This document shows, piece after piece, positions 58,041 through 64,000 of a stretch of 64,000 nt of DNA (position 1 is its first letter; the number at the start of each line of letters is the position of its first letter). The position numbers and the translations under genes are program-made. The stretch spans positions 248,001 through 312,000 of the forward strand of contig NZ_AEDD01000002.1 of assembly GCF_000179615.1 (NCBI RefSeq), in the 5' to 3' direction. The notes under the pieces were generated by a model. That model was not told where the DNA came from and searched no databases. It worked only from the letters and a program-made list of their open reading frames with translations. The DNA is from Paenibacillus curdlanolyticus YK9 (GTDB lineage Bacteria > Bacillota > Bacilli > Paenibacillales > Paenibacillaceae).

Positions 58041-59223
58041 CGCATTCGCCTCCGGCATAATTCATGATGGTATCCATATCTTTGTCGCCTCTTCCAGACA
58101 CGTTCACGACCATGATATGATCGTTGGGCAGGGTGCGAGCAACCTTCGCGCACTGGGCCAGTGCATGCGAGCTTTCCAGCGCAGGAATGATGCCTTCCGT
58201 CCTGCTAAGCATATGAAGCGCAGCCATCGCTTCGCTGTCGGTAATCGACACATACGTAACTTGGCCGGTATCCTTCAGATAGGCATGCTCCGGTCCGACA
58301 CCGGGATAGTCGAGCCCTGCCGAGATGGAATGCGCAGGCTGCACCTGACCGAAGTCATCCTGCAGCAGATAGCTCATCGAGCCTTGAAACACGCCGGGCG
58401 TGCCCTTGGACAGCGTGGCTGAATGCGCATTCGTATGCAAGCCTCTGCCGCCGGCTTCAACGCCGACAAGGCGGACAGCAGCATCGTTCAGGAACGGGTA
58501 AAAAATGCCGATCGCATTGCTGCCGCCGCCAACGCACGCTACGATAGTATCCGGCAGCCGACCTTCTTTGGCCATGATCTGTTCGCGCACCTCATCACCG
58601 ATAACCCGCTGAAAATCTCTGACCATCATAGGATAAGGATGCGGGCCAGCAGCCGTTCCGAAGAGGAAGAACGTATCTTCAACGTGAGCGACCCAATAAC
58701 GAAGCGTTTCGTTTCCGGCGTCCTTCAGCGTCCTGGCTCCAGACAGCACGGGAATAACTTCAGCGCCTAGCAATTTCATGCGGGAGACATTAAGCTGCTG
58801 TCGCTTGATATCCTCCTCGCCCATGAACACCTTGCATTCCATGCCCAGCAGCGCGGCAACGGTTGCTGTCGCTACTCCGTGCTGCCCAGCGCCAGTTTCG
58901 GCAATAATTTTTTTCTTGCCCATTCGCTTGGCCAGTATCGCTTGGCCGATTGTGTTGTTGATTTTGTGGGCGCCTGTATGATTTAAGTCTTCGCGCTTGA
59001 GGTAAATTTTCGCGCCGCCCAAGTGTGTGGTTAATCTATCGGCATAGTAAAGCGGGGTAGGCCTTCCAGCATATTCATGCAGCAGTTCCATTACCTCCTG
59101 ATTGAAATCAGGATCGTTTCTGTAATACAAATAGGCGCTCTCCAGTTCATTCAGTGCATGCATGAGCGTCTCGGGTACAAATCTTCCGCCATATTCTCCG
59201 AATTTCCCGATCGTCTGATTCAT
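58027..59223 (-). CDS. trpB: Tryptophan synthase beta subunit TrpB
   Basis: ATG 59223 behind AAGGGAGA is chosen; the frame is open to 59328, but [16 protein letters not shown] marks the usual start (398 residues). [16 protein letters not shown] holds the PLP lysine, and [17 protein letters not shown] and [15 protein letters not shown] bind phosphate and serine. It makes tryptophan from indole and serine. It is the first gene behind a long leader with NAG repeats, which suggests control by tryptophan. Confidence 0.96.
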   Translation of the reverse strand: MNQTIGKFGEYGGRFVPETLMHALNELESAYLYYRNDPDFNQEVMELLHEYAGRPTPLYYADRLTTHLGGAKIYLKREDLNHTGAHKINNTIGQAILAKRMGKKKIIAETGAGQHGVATATVAALLGMECKVFMGEEDIKRQQLNVSRMKLLGAEVIPVLSGARTLKDAGNETLRYWVAHVEDTFFLFGTAAGPHPYPMMVRDFQRVIGDEVREQIMAKEGRLPDTIVACVGGGSNAIGIFYPFLNDAAVRLVGVEAGGRGLHTNAHSATLSKGTPGVFQGSMSYLLQDDFGQVQPAHSISAGLDYPGVGPEHAYLKDTGQVTYVSITDSEAMAALHMLSRTEGIIPALESSHALAQCAKVARTLPNDHIMVVNVSGRGDKDMDTIMNYAGGECDERD

Positions 59224-59230
59224 GACAGTC

Positions 59231-59268
59231 TCCCTTCTGCTTATTGAGAACGAGCCGGCAGAAAGAGG
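59231..59268 (-). promoter_or_regulatory. Hairpin covering the trpB ribosome binding site
   Basis: In the minus-strand RNA, CUCUUUCUGC (59268-59258) pairs with GCAGAAGGGAG (59240-59231), which contains the AAGGGAG ribosome site of trpB. It would block translation when folded. Upstream rearrangement could release it. Confidence 0.5.
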
Positions 59269-59351
59269 GGCGCTCGTAAAATCGCCCGATCTATGAGCAA
59301 CAGGAGCAAGGAAACTCCTGTTCAACACGTTTCCTCTCCGTGGGAGAGGAA
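59268..59351 (-). other. Three tandem hairpins in the trpB leader
   Basis: Stems lie at 59331-59351 (TTCCTCTCC with its complement, 3-nt loop), 59299-59322 (AACAGGAG with CTCCTGTT) and 59268-59287 (GGGCG with CGCCC). None has a proper U-tract in minus orientation, so they look like regulatory RNA structure rather than a simple terminator. Confidence 0.55.
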
Positions 59352-59410
59352 TGGAGCAGACTAAAGCATGGAAAAGATCCTGACTCAGAAATATAATGAA
59401 TGCAGGGTCA

Positions 59411-59469
59411 TTCCAATATTCAACTAACTCCGCTCAACTCATCTTTGCTCGACTCGACTCAACTTGGAA
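59411..59469 (-). promoter_or_regulatory. TRAP-like tryptophan leader: tandem NAG triplets at 5-nt spacing
   Basis: On the minus strand the leader RNA has GAG triplets whose plus-strand positions are 59458, 59453, 59448, 59438, 59433 and 59428, AAG at 59463 and 59443, and UAG at 59424. Eight lie at an exact 5-nt period. TRAP (MtrB) binds 9-11 such (G/U)AG triplets 2-3 nt apart. Six-bp arms TTCCAA/TTGGAA at 59411-59416 and 59464-59469 enclose the set. Position in front of trpB supports tryptophan-dependent control. No mtrB gene is in the window. Confidence 0.7.
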
Positions 59470-59487
59470 ATCTTTGTTTCTGTCATC

Positions 59488-59516
59488 ACTATACACGCGC
59501 TTGAACAAAATTTCAA
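59488..59516 (-). promoter_or_regulatory. Promoter of the trpBA-radical SAM-halogenase operon
   Basis: On the minus strand the -35 TTGAAA (59516-59511), a 17-nt spacer and the -10 TATAGT (59493-59488) give a good SigA-type promoter. The leader to trpB is about 260 nt. The -35 box lies inside the palindrome of the divergent regulator. Confidence 0.7.
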
Positions 59517-59534
59517 CCAAGAACATTTGTTCAA
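59501..59534. promoter_or_regulatory. SorC/DeoR-type operator between the divergent genes
   Basis: TTGAACAAAATTTCAA (59501-59516) is a TTGAA-N6-TTCAA palindrome, as I recall nearly the same as the Bacillus subtilis DeoR operator. A further TTTGTTCAA at 59526-59534 repeats its complement, making a 9-bp inverted repeat with 59501-59509. It covers the -35 of the trpB promoter and lies just before the regulator gene. Confidence 0.65.
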
Positions 59535-59546
59535 TAAGGAGCCTTT

Positions 59547-60503
59547 ATGTCGAACATCAATGACGAACGAACACGAATACTTGTTAAAGTGAGCATGTTA
59601 TATTATTTGGACGGCCTAAGCCAAATCGAAATTTCCGAAAAGCTCGGCATTTCCCGTCCCCAAATCAGCCGTATGCTGAGCGCGGCGAAATCGGAAGGCA
59701 TCGTGCAAATAACGATCAAAAATCCGTTCTCCGAAGAGCAGGAGTATGAACGGGCGCTAGTCGAAGCCTTCGGCATCAAAAATGCAGTCGTCATCCAAGC
59801 GACGGGGGAAGCAAATTTGCAATCGATCCGGTCTCAACTGGGCAGAGCGAGCGCCGCGCTGCTGGATTCTGTCCTGAAGGACAAGGACATCGTTGGCATT
59901 ATGGCTGGATCAGGCGTGAGCGCGGTAGGGGAAGAGCTGAACTATTTTGCACGAAAAGGTTTAAGGTTTGTGCCCATGGTAGGCGGCTGGGGCGCTGAAG
60001 GAGCAAGGCTGCATGCGAATACGAATACGCGGCTGTTCGGCGAAGCGCTGAAATCGCCTTATTATCAGCTGAACGCACCAGCGATTGTCGGCTCTGCGCA
60101 GGCACGCGATGTCATTGCGGCGGAAGCGGAAATTGCGGAGGTGCTTCAGCTTGCACGAAGCGCAACGGTCGCGATTGTCGGCATCGGGCAGGTGTCTGAA
60201 GAGGCGGCGATCGTCCGATCCGGCAATCTTCAGGAGCGGAGCATTGCCCAAATGAAGGCCATGGGCGCTGTTGCGAACATGTGCACTTCGTTTCTGGATA
60301 GCGAAGGGAAGATACTCGCATGCGCGGATGAAGCTCGGATGATCGGACTGTCAGTGCAGGAGCTGCGGGGTATTGAAAACGTCATCGCAATTGCCCATGG
60401 TCCGGAGAAAGTCGATGCGATTCGCGCTGTGCTGCGCGGTCGATGGGTGGATACGCTGGTGACGGATGCCGAGACAGCGAAGGGCGTGCTGGAGCTTCGG
60501 TAA
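59547..60503 (+). CDS. SorC/DeoR-type sugar-binding transcriptional regulator
   Basis: The 318-residue protein starts at an ATG behind AAGGAG. Residues about 20-55 are the helix-turn-helix (YYLDGLSQIEISEKLGISRPQISRML), followed by the SorC effector domain (VGIMAGSGVSAVGEEL, FVPMVGGWGAEGARLHANT, ATVAIVGIGQVSE). Family members bind phosphorylated sugars and often control sugar or nucleoside operons. Here it is divergent from trpB with a shared palindrome, so it probably represses itself and the trpBA operon. The effector is unknown; indole-3-glycerol phosphate is a speculative candidate. Confidence 0.9.
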   Translation: MSNINDERTRILVKVSMLYYLDGLSQIEISEKLGISRPQISRMLSAAKSEGIVQITIKNPFSEEQEYERALVEAFGIKNAVVIQATGEANLQSIRSQLGRASAALLDSVLKDKDIVGIMAGSGVSAVGEELNYFARKGLRFVPMVGGWGAEGARLHANTNTRLFGEALKSPYYQLNAPAIVGSAQARDVIAAEAEIAEVLQLARSATVAIVGIGQVSEEAAIVRSGNLQERSIAQMKAMGAVANMCTSFLDSEGKILACADEARMIGLSVQELRGIENVIAIAHGPEKVDAIRAVLRGRWVDTLVTDAETAKGVLELR

Positions 60504-60883
60504 CGCTGAATAAAAGCAGTCTTCCAATCGATGACAAGGATCTTTATGAGCTGCCTTATCCGAAGCTGCCGCGTAATGAGAATGGCTTAAACCCTCGTTC
60601 ATTAGAAATATGGCATCCAAACCAAGGTATTAATGTGGAAGTCATCGAAGCGTGCGTCAGGAAAGTCAGCCTTGACTATCTTGAAATCGATCCTGCGACT
60701 ATTACAATATCATTCGTAAATCCAATCCCCATCGAAGATGCAGTGCAAGCTTACTCCGAGCATATGTCCCTTTTCGGAGGGCCTGTAAAGATTGGATTCA
60801 CAGAAGAACTGATCGCTTCGATGATGAAGCAAATGTCGAAAACGCGCGAGGAAGTTGTAAAGCTGTTTGAACGCAGCGTATGA
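60443..60883 (+). CDS. Hypothetical protein overlapping the regulator gene, start uncertain
   Basis: The only in-frame ATG (60443) lies 61 nt inside the regulator gene and has no ribosome site, giving 146 residues of which the first ~20 are low-complexity. From residue about 30 the sequence looks like a real protein: DLYELPYPKLPRNENG, SLEIWHPNQGINVEVIEAC and a C-terminal helical part (EELIASMMKQMSKTREEVVKLFERS). A good terminator follows. It may start at a non-ATG codon such as CTG 60506, or have lost its start. Family not recognised. Confidence 0.55.
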   Translation: MGGYAGDGCRDSEGRAGASVTLNKSSLPIDDKDLYELPYPKLPRNENGLNPRSLEIWHPNQGINVEVIEACVRKVSLDYLEIDPATITISFVNPIPIEDAVQAYSEHMSLFGGPVKIGFTEELIASMMKQMSKTREEVVKLFERSV

Positions 60884-60905
60884 CCGATGCCCGTTCGATG
60901 GAGTG

Positions 60906-60932
60906 AAGCCTGCGGAACTCGCAGGCTTTTTT
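60906..60932 (+). terminator. Intrinsic terminator after the hypothetical gene
   Basis: AAGCCTGCG, a 5-nt loop and CGCAGGCTT lead into six T. Confidence 0.88.
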
Positions 60933-61046
60933 CTTGTTCCTTACTTTTCCGTATAACAAACCCAATTGACCGAATAATAAGCATGTTTGCCGCATGCCTC
61001 CGACGAACGTTCGCTTTCATGAGATAAGGATCAGGAGGAACATCTA

Positions 61047-63083
61047 ATGGAAATATTGATGACCATTATATTGCTGCTCGTATGCTTAGTCATTTCGAAC
61101 ATCATCAGTCACTATGTGCCGTTCTTGCCTACCGCGTTAACGCAGATTGCGATTGGAGTGGCCATAGCTCTCATCTATAAGGAATTCCATCTCGAGATCG
61201 AAACCGAGTGGTTTCTGCTGCTCTTCATCGCGCCGCTTCTGTACAACGATGGCAGGCATTTTCCGAGGGATGAGCTGTGGAAAATGCGGGCTCCGATTTT
61301 CGGCAACGCCATCGTTCTCGTTTTGCTCACAACTATCGGCGGTGGGTGGTTCATTCATTGGACGATCCCAGACATTCCGATAGCTGCGGCTTTCGCCTTA
61401 GCAGCCATTTTGTCGCCGACAGACCCTGTAGCAGTCAACGGTATTGCAAAACGTATTCATCTGCCGGAAAGCGTATTGAATCTCGTACGAGGAGAATCGC
61501 TGATTAACGACGCATCGGGGCTTGTCGCTTTTAACTATGCGGTAGCCGCAGTGGTCACGGGCTATTTTTCGCTGCGCGAAGCCATATTCGAATTTACATA
61601 TATGTTTTTAGCTGGCGCTCTTCTGGGGCTCGTGCTCAGCTTGCTTATGACGTGGATCAGGTATAGCCTGCGTAAAAAAGGAATCAGCGACGTTACGCTG
61701 CATTCGCTGCTTCAGCTCTTAACGCCTTTTCTAATTTACATCATTGCAGAGGAGATGTTCCACGCTTCCGGGGTTATTGCAGTGGTAGTAGGCGGAATCG
61801 TTCATTCGTTGCTCCGAGAGAAAGCGGAACCGATGCAGGCGGAAGAACAGGTTTTAACGGAAAATATATGGTCCACGGTGTCGTTTATTTTAAACGGAAC
61901 GGTATTCCTGCTGCTCGGTTTAATCATTCCACCGTCCGTTCGTTCCACCGTCGAAAGTCCGAGCATTCATAATGCGCTTGCGGTCGGCTATGTATTGGCG
62001 ATCGGGGTTGCGATATTGGCGATCCGATTCGGTTGGACCTATTTGTTTTCCTATTTTGAGCATCGGCTCAAGAGGGGGACTGAAGTCGCGAAACCGACCG
62101 TAAAAATGACACTTTTGATTAGCTTCACTGGCGTTCGAGGGGCGTTGACGATGGCGGGGGTGTTATCCATCCCGTTCCTGCTCGAGAATGGCGACGCGTT
62201 CCCTGAGCGTTCTCTCATCCTCTTTTTAGCTGCAGGCGTCATTTTGTTCACCTTGCTTGCTGCGACCCTGTTTCTTCCTTTGTTAAGCAAAAGCGAAGCG
62301 TCTACCGGTGAGCTATCTCCTTATTTGGACATGAATGCTGCTAAGAGCAGGCTGCTGATTGCGGCGATGAAGAAGGTGCGCTCGGAAATAAACGAAGAGA
62401 ATGAGTCCGCTGCTTATCAATTGCTGGACGAGTTCAAGCAGACGTTTGAGCAGACCAATGTCGACTTGAGCTCGAAAGGAAAAGAGGATTATGTGTTTGT
62501 TCATAAAATAAGAGAGGTTCGATTAATGGCGTTAAAAGCAGAACGAAAATATATGGAGAATGCGCTGCAAAAAGGAGAAGTGGATGAAGAACTATTCCAA
62601 TTCCTCATGAATGCCTTCGATTTGCGCGAAGAGTCACTGTCTCACAATGCCAGATCGCAATTTAGTTTCCTTGTTCGAAGCGTTTTGCGTGAGAGGAAAC
62701 GTTCTCGCCGCAGGCGCCGCGAATCCAGAAAAGGCCGAGGTCGGATCGCACAGCGTCAGGCAGGCAGGGAACTCCTCCTGAAGTCCTCGCAAGCAGCGCT
62801 CAACTATCTGGAAGCGAATAAGCACGCACTTGGCGATGCGGCGGTTGTCTATCCGGTCATTTTCGACTATAAGCGATTTGTCGATCGGCTCAAAGGGCCA
62901 GGCCAATATAACGCCTCCGTAGAGACGCAGAAGGAGGAGCTTCGGATCGTGGTGATGGACGTGGAACGCTCGGAGATTCGACGCATGCACGAAAATGGGG
63001 AGATTAGCAGCGAGCAAGCCAAAGAGTTGCGGAGAATGGTTAATTACATCGAGAACGAAACGCTTTACGAACATGCCGAGTAG
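61047..63083 (+). CDS. CPA1-family Na+/H+ antiporter
   Basis: The 678-residue protein starts behind AGGAGGA. About 12 membrane helices fill residues 1-420, with ALAAILSPTDPVAVNGIAKR and RGESLINDASGLVAFN (the acidic ion site) and FTGVRGALTMAGVLSIP, typical of NhaP/NhaK-type CPA1 exchangers. A cytoplasmic tail of ~250 residues is rich in charged helices and includes an Arg-rich stretch near residue 560. It expels Na+ (or K+) for protons. It is monocistronic, between two terminator-like hairpins. Confidence 0.92.
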   Translation: MEILMTIILLLVCLVISNIISHYVPFLPTALTQIAIGVAIALIYKEFHLEIETEWFLLLFIAPLLYNDGRHFPRDELWKMRAPIFGNAIVLVLLTTIGGGWFIHWTIPDIPIAAAFALAAILSPTDPVAVNGIAKRIHLPESVLNLVRGESLINDASGLVAFNYAVAAVVTGYFSLREAIFEFTYMFLAGALLGLVLSLLMTWIRYSLRKKGISDVTLHSLLQLLTPFLIYIIAEEMFHASGVIAVVVGGIVHSLLREKAEPMQAEEQVLTENIWSTVSFILNGTVFLLLGLIIPPSVRSTVESPSIHNALAVGYVLAIGVAILAIRFGWTYLFSYFEHRLKRGTEVAKPTVKMTLLISFTGVRGALTMAGVLSIPFLLENGDAFPERSLILFLAAGVILFTLLAATLFLPLLSKSEASTGELSPYLDMNAAKSRLLIAAMKKVRSEINEENESAAYQLLDEFKQTFEQTNVDLSSKGKEDYVFVHKIREVRLMALKAERKYMENALQKGEVDEELFQFLMNAFDLREESLSHNARSQFSFLVRSVLRERKRSRRRRRESRKGRGRIAQRQAGRELLLKSSQAALNYLEANKHALGDAAVVYPVIFDYKRFVDRLKGPGQYNASVETQKEELRIVVMDVERSEIRRMHENGEISSEQAKELRRMVNYIENETLYEHAE

Positions 63084-63163
63084 CTCGGTACGCGAACTGC
63101 GTCCGATCAACCGTGATTGTGATGCTTTCTGCTGTTTAGGTCATCGATTCGAACCGTCGAGAA

Positions 63164-63202
63164 AGACGTTCAGACAAAGTCGCTTGACCGGTCTGAACGT
63201 CT
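63164..63202. terminator. Inverted repeat after the antiporter gene
   Basis: Perfect 12-bp arms (AGACGTTCAGAC and GTCTGAACGTCT) enclose 15 nt and are followed by a moderately T-rich stretch. It could end transcripts from both directions. Confidence 0.6.
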
Positions 63203-63216
63203 GATTTCGGTTTTCG

Positions 63217-63429
63217 CTATGGGCTTGCTCGCAAACCGCTTAAGAAACTTCCTTCGTGCTGCACGCCGTCGTTATAGAAGTTTTTATAGCCGGGGTTGAG
63301 GGAGTTTCCGTCGCTGCTCCAGCCAATGACGCTTTCGGTGTTAGCAGTCGTAAAACCGTTCGCTTCGGTCCATTCGTCATGTTGAAGCTGAAATCTTGAC
63401 GAGAAAGCGAGTTCGTAACTATAATTCAA
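63217..63429 (-). CDS. Doubtful small ORF or gene remnant
   Basis: The frame encodes 70 residues rich in Gly, Ser, Asn and aromatic residues (VIGWSSDGNSLNPGYKNFYNDG), and a terminator-like hairpin lies just after its stop. No clear ribosome site and no signal peptide were found; the start overlaps the operator region of the next gene. It may be the tail of a decayed secreted protein. Low confidence. Confidence 0.25.
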   Translation of the reverse strand: MNYSYELAFSSRFQLQHDEWTEANGFTTANTESVIGWSSDGNSLNPGYKNFYNDGVQHEGSFLSGLRASP

Positions 63430-63443
63430 TTAATTGATTGAAT
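63424..63443 (+). promoter_or_regulatory. Operator dyad before the ArsR-rhodanese gene
   Basis: ATTCAAT, six bases and ATTGAAT lie 21 nt before the start codon, resembling the imperfect dyads bound by ArsR/SmtB regulators. It differs from the GACACC...GGTGTC operators elsewhere in the window. Confidence 0.5.
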
Positions 63444-63464
63444 AATAGAGAAAGGATGAGCTTC

Positions 63465-64000
63465 ATGGAATACACGCGTCCTATTCGTGCTTGCAAAGAT
63501 GATTTATACCGGCAGTTCGCTCGAATCGGGAAATGTTTGTCCAGCGATAAAAGGTTAGAGCTGCTGCATTTGTTATCGCAAGGGCCTAAATCCGTCGAGA
63601 AGCTGGCCCAGAATACGGAAATGAGCGTAGCTAACGTATCTAGGCATCTACAGGTGCTGCTAGACGCTAATTTAGTAAGATTTAGCAAGAAAGGAACCTA
63701 TGTATTTTATTCGCTCGCGACTCCGGACATTGAAGGCTTCCTGACTTCCTTATGGCGAATCAGTGAGATGCAGCTCGGTGACGTGATGCGGATTAAATCT
63801 GAGTTTATGAGCGCGTCTGCTGATACACACACCCTATCCTTGCGTGACGTGTTAAGCAAAATGGAGGCAGGAAGCATCATCTTGTTGGATGTGCGGCCAA
63901 CTGATGAATATGAAGCTGCCCATATTCCGGGTGCGATTTCTGTTCCGCTTGAGGATCTGGATCGTTATCTTCGAAATCTTCCCAAAGATGTTGAAATCGC
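63465..64000 (+). CDS. ArsR-family regulator fused to a rhodanese domain, 3' end cut by window
   Basis: ATG 63465 follows GAAAGGATGAG. The visible 178 residues start with a winged helix (KRLELLHLLSQGPKSVEKLAQ, then MSVANVSRHLQVLLDANLVRF and a wing KKGTYVFYSLA), a helical link and the start of a rhodanese domain (SIILLDVRPTDEYEAAHIPGAISVPLEDL). The catalytic cysteine would lie beyond the window. Such fusions sense sulfur species or metals. The gene is open to the last base. Confidence 0.88.
   Translation, partial: MEYTRPIRACKDDLYRQFARIGKCLSSDKRLELLHLLSQGPKSVEKLAQNTEMSVANVSRHLQVLLDANLVRFSKKGTYVFYSLATPDIEGFLTSLWRISEMQLGDVMRIKSEFMSASADTHTLSLRDVLSKMEAGSIILLDVRPTDEYEAAHIPGAISVPLEDLDRYLRNLPKDVEI

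Noticed and set aside
59223..59480. T-box riboswitch in the trpB leader
   Set aside because: The conserved T-box GGTGGNACCGCG and an AG-bulge specifier loop were not found; NAG repeats fit better.

Overview
The window looks like a chromosomal segment of a Paenibacillus-type member of the Bacillales. The reasons are strong AGGAGG-type ribosome binding sites, frequent GTG and TTG starts, the Bacillus-style anaerobic cobalamin genes (a CbiH60 fusion, CbiX, a CbiE-CbiT fusion, a CbiW-like ferredoxin) behind a B12 riboswitch, CBM6-tagged modular glucanases and a Gram-positive Tc toxin locus. The placement rests on gene content only. No rRNA, tRNA or CRISPR array was seen.

Positions 1-16700 hold a Tc toxin locus. 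A fused TcB-TcC cocoon protein is cut by the window start and ends in a nuclease-like variable toxin. It is followed by the giant TcA subunit, a cysteine-rich protein with a Hint domain, and a small protein with paired-cysteine motifs. A repeated module of about 60 residues occurs four times in TcA and once in the Hint protein. Positions 16700-25475 are an accessory patch. It has hairpin repeats, an IS110-family element, an ArsR-SRPBCC operon, a short UvrA paralogue, an AT-rich stretch with a reading frame that has no start codon, a truncated alpha/beta-hydrolase, and a DoxX-like gene. The DoxX-like gene carries the same pair of operators, in the same geometry, as the ArsR operon.

Positions 25476-34434 encode three secreted modular enzymes (GH64, GH16, GH3). 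They share the same signal peptide plus CBM6 front end, lie behind a consensus cre site, and probably degrade beta-1,3-glucan. An RNase H-like protein and CutC follow.

Positions 36050-52870 are a long cobalamin operon behind a B12 riboswitch and terminator. The order is cbiH60-X-J-C-D-ET-L-F-G-A, cobalamin adenosyltransferase, nitroreductase, cobQ, cbiM-N-Q-O (cobalt import) and cbiW-like. Together these cover cobalt uptake, corrin ring synthesis from sirohydrochlorin, adenosylation and amidation to adenosylcobyric acid. Nucleotide-loop assembly genes are not in the window.

Positions 52945-59540 (minus strand) hold the most unusual unit: trpB-trpA-radical SAM/SPASM-flavin-dependent tryptophan halogenase-cation antiporter, tightly packed or overlapping. 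Its leader contains about nine NAG triplets at nearly exact 5-nt spacing, like a TRAP-binding site, then hairpins including one that would cover the trpB ribosome binding site. The promoter overlaps a palindrome shared with a divergent SorC/DeoR-family regulator. I read it as a dedicated tryptophan-supply and tryptophan-modification cluster for an unknown halogenated product. The window ends with a CPA1 Na+/H+ antiporter and an ArsR-rhodanese fusion cut by the window end.
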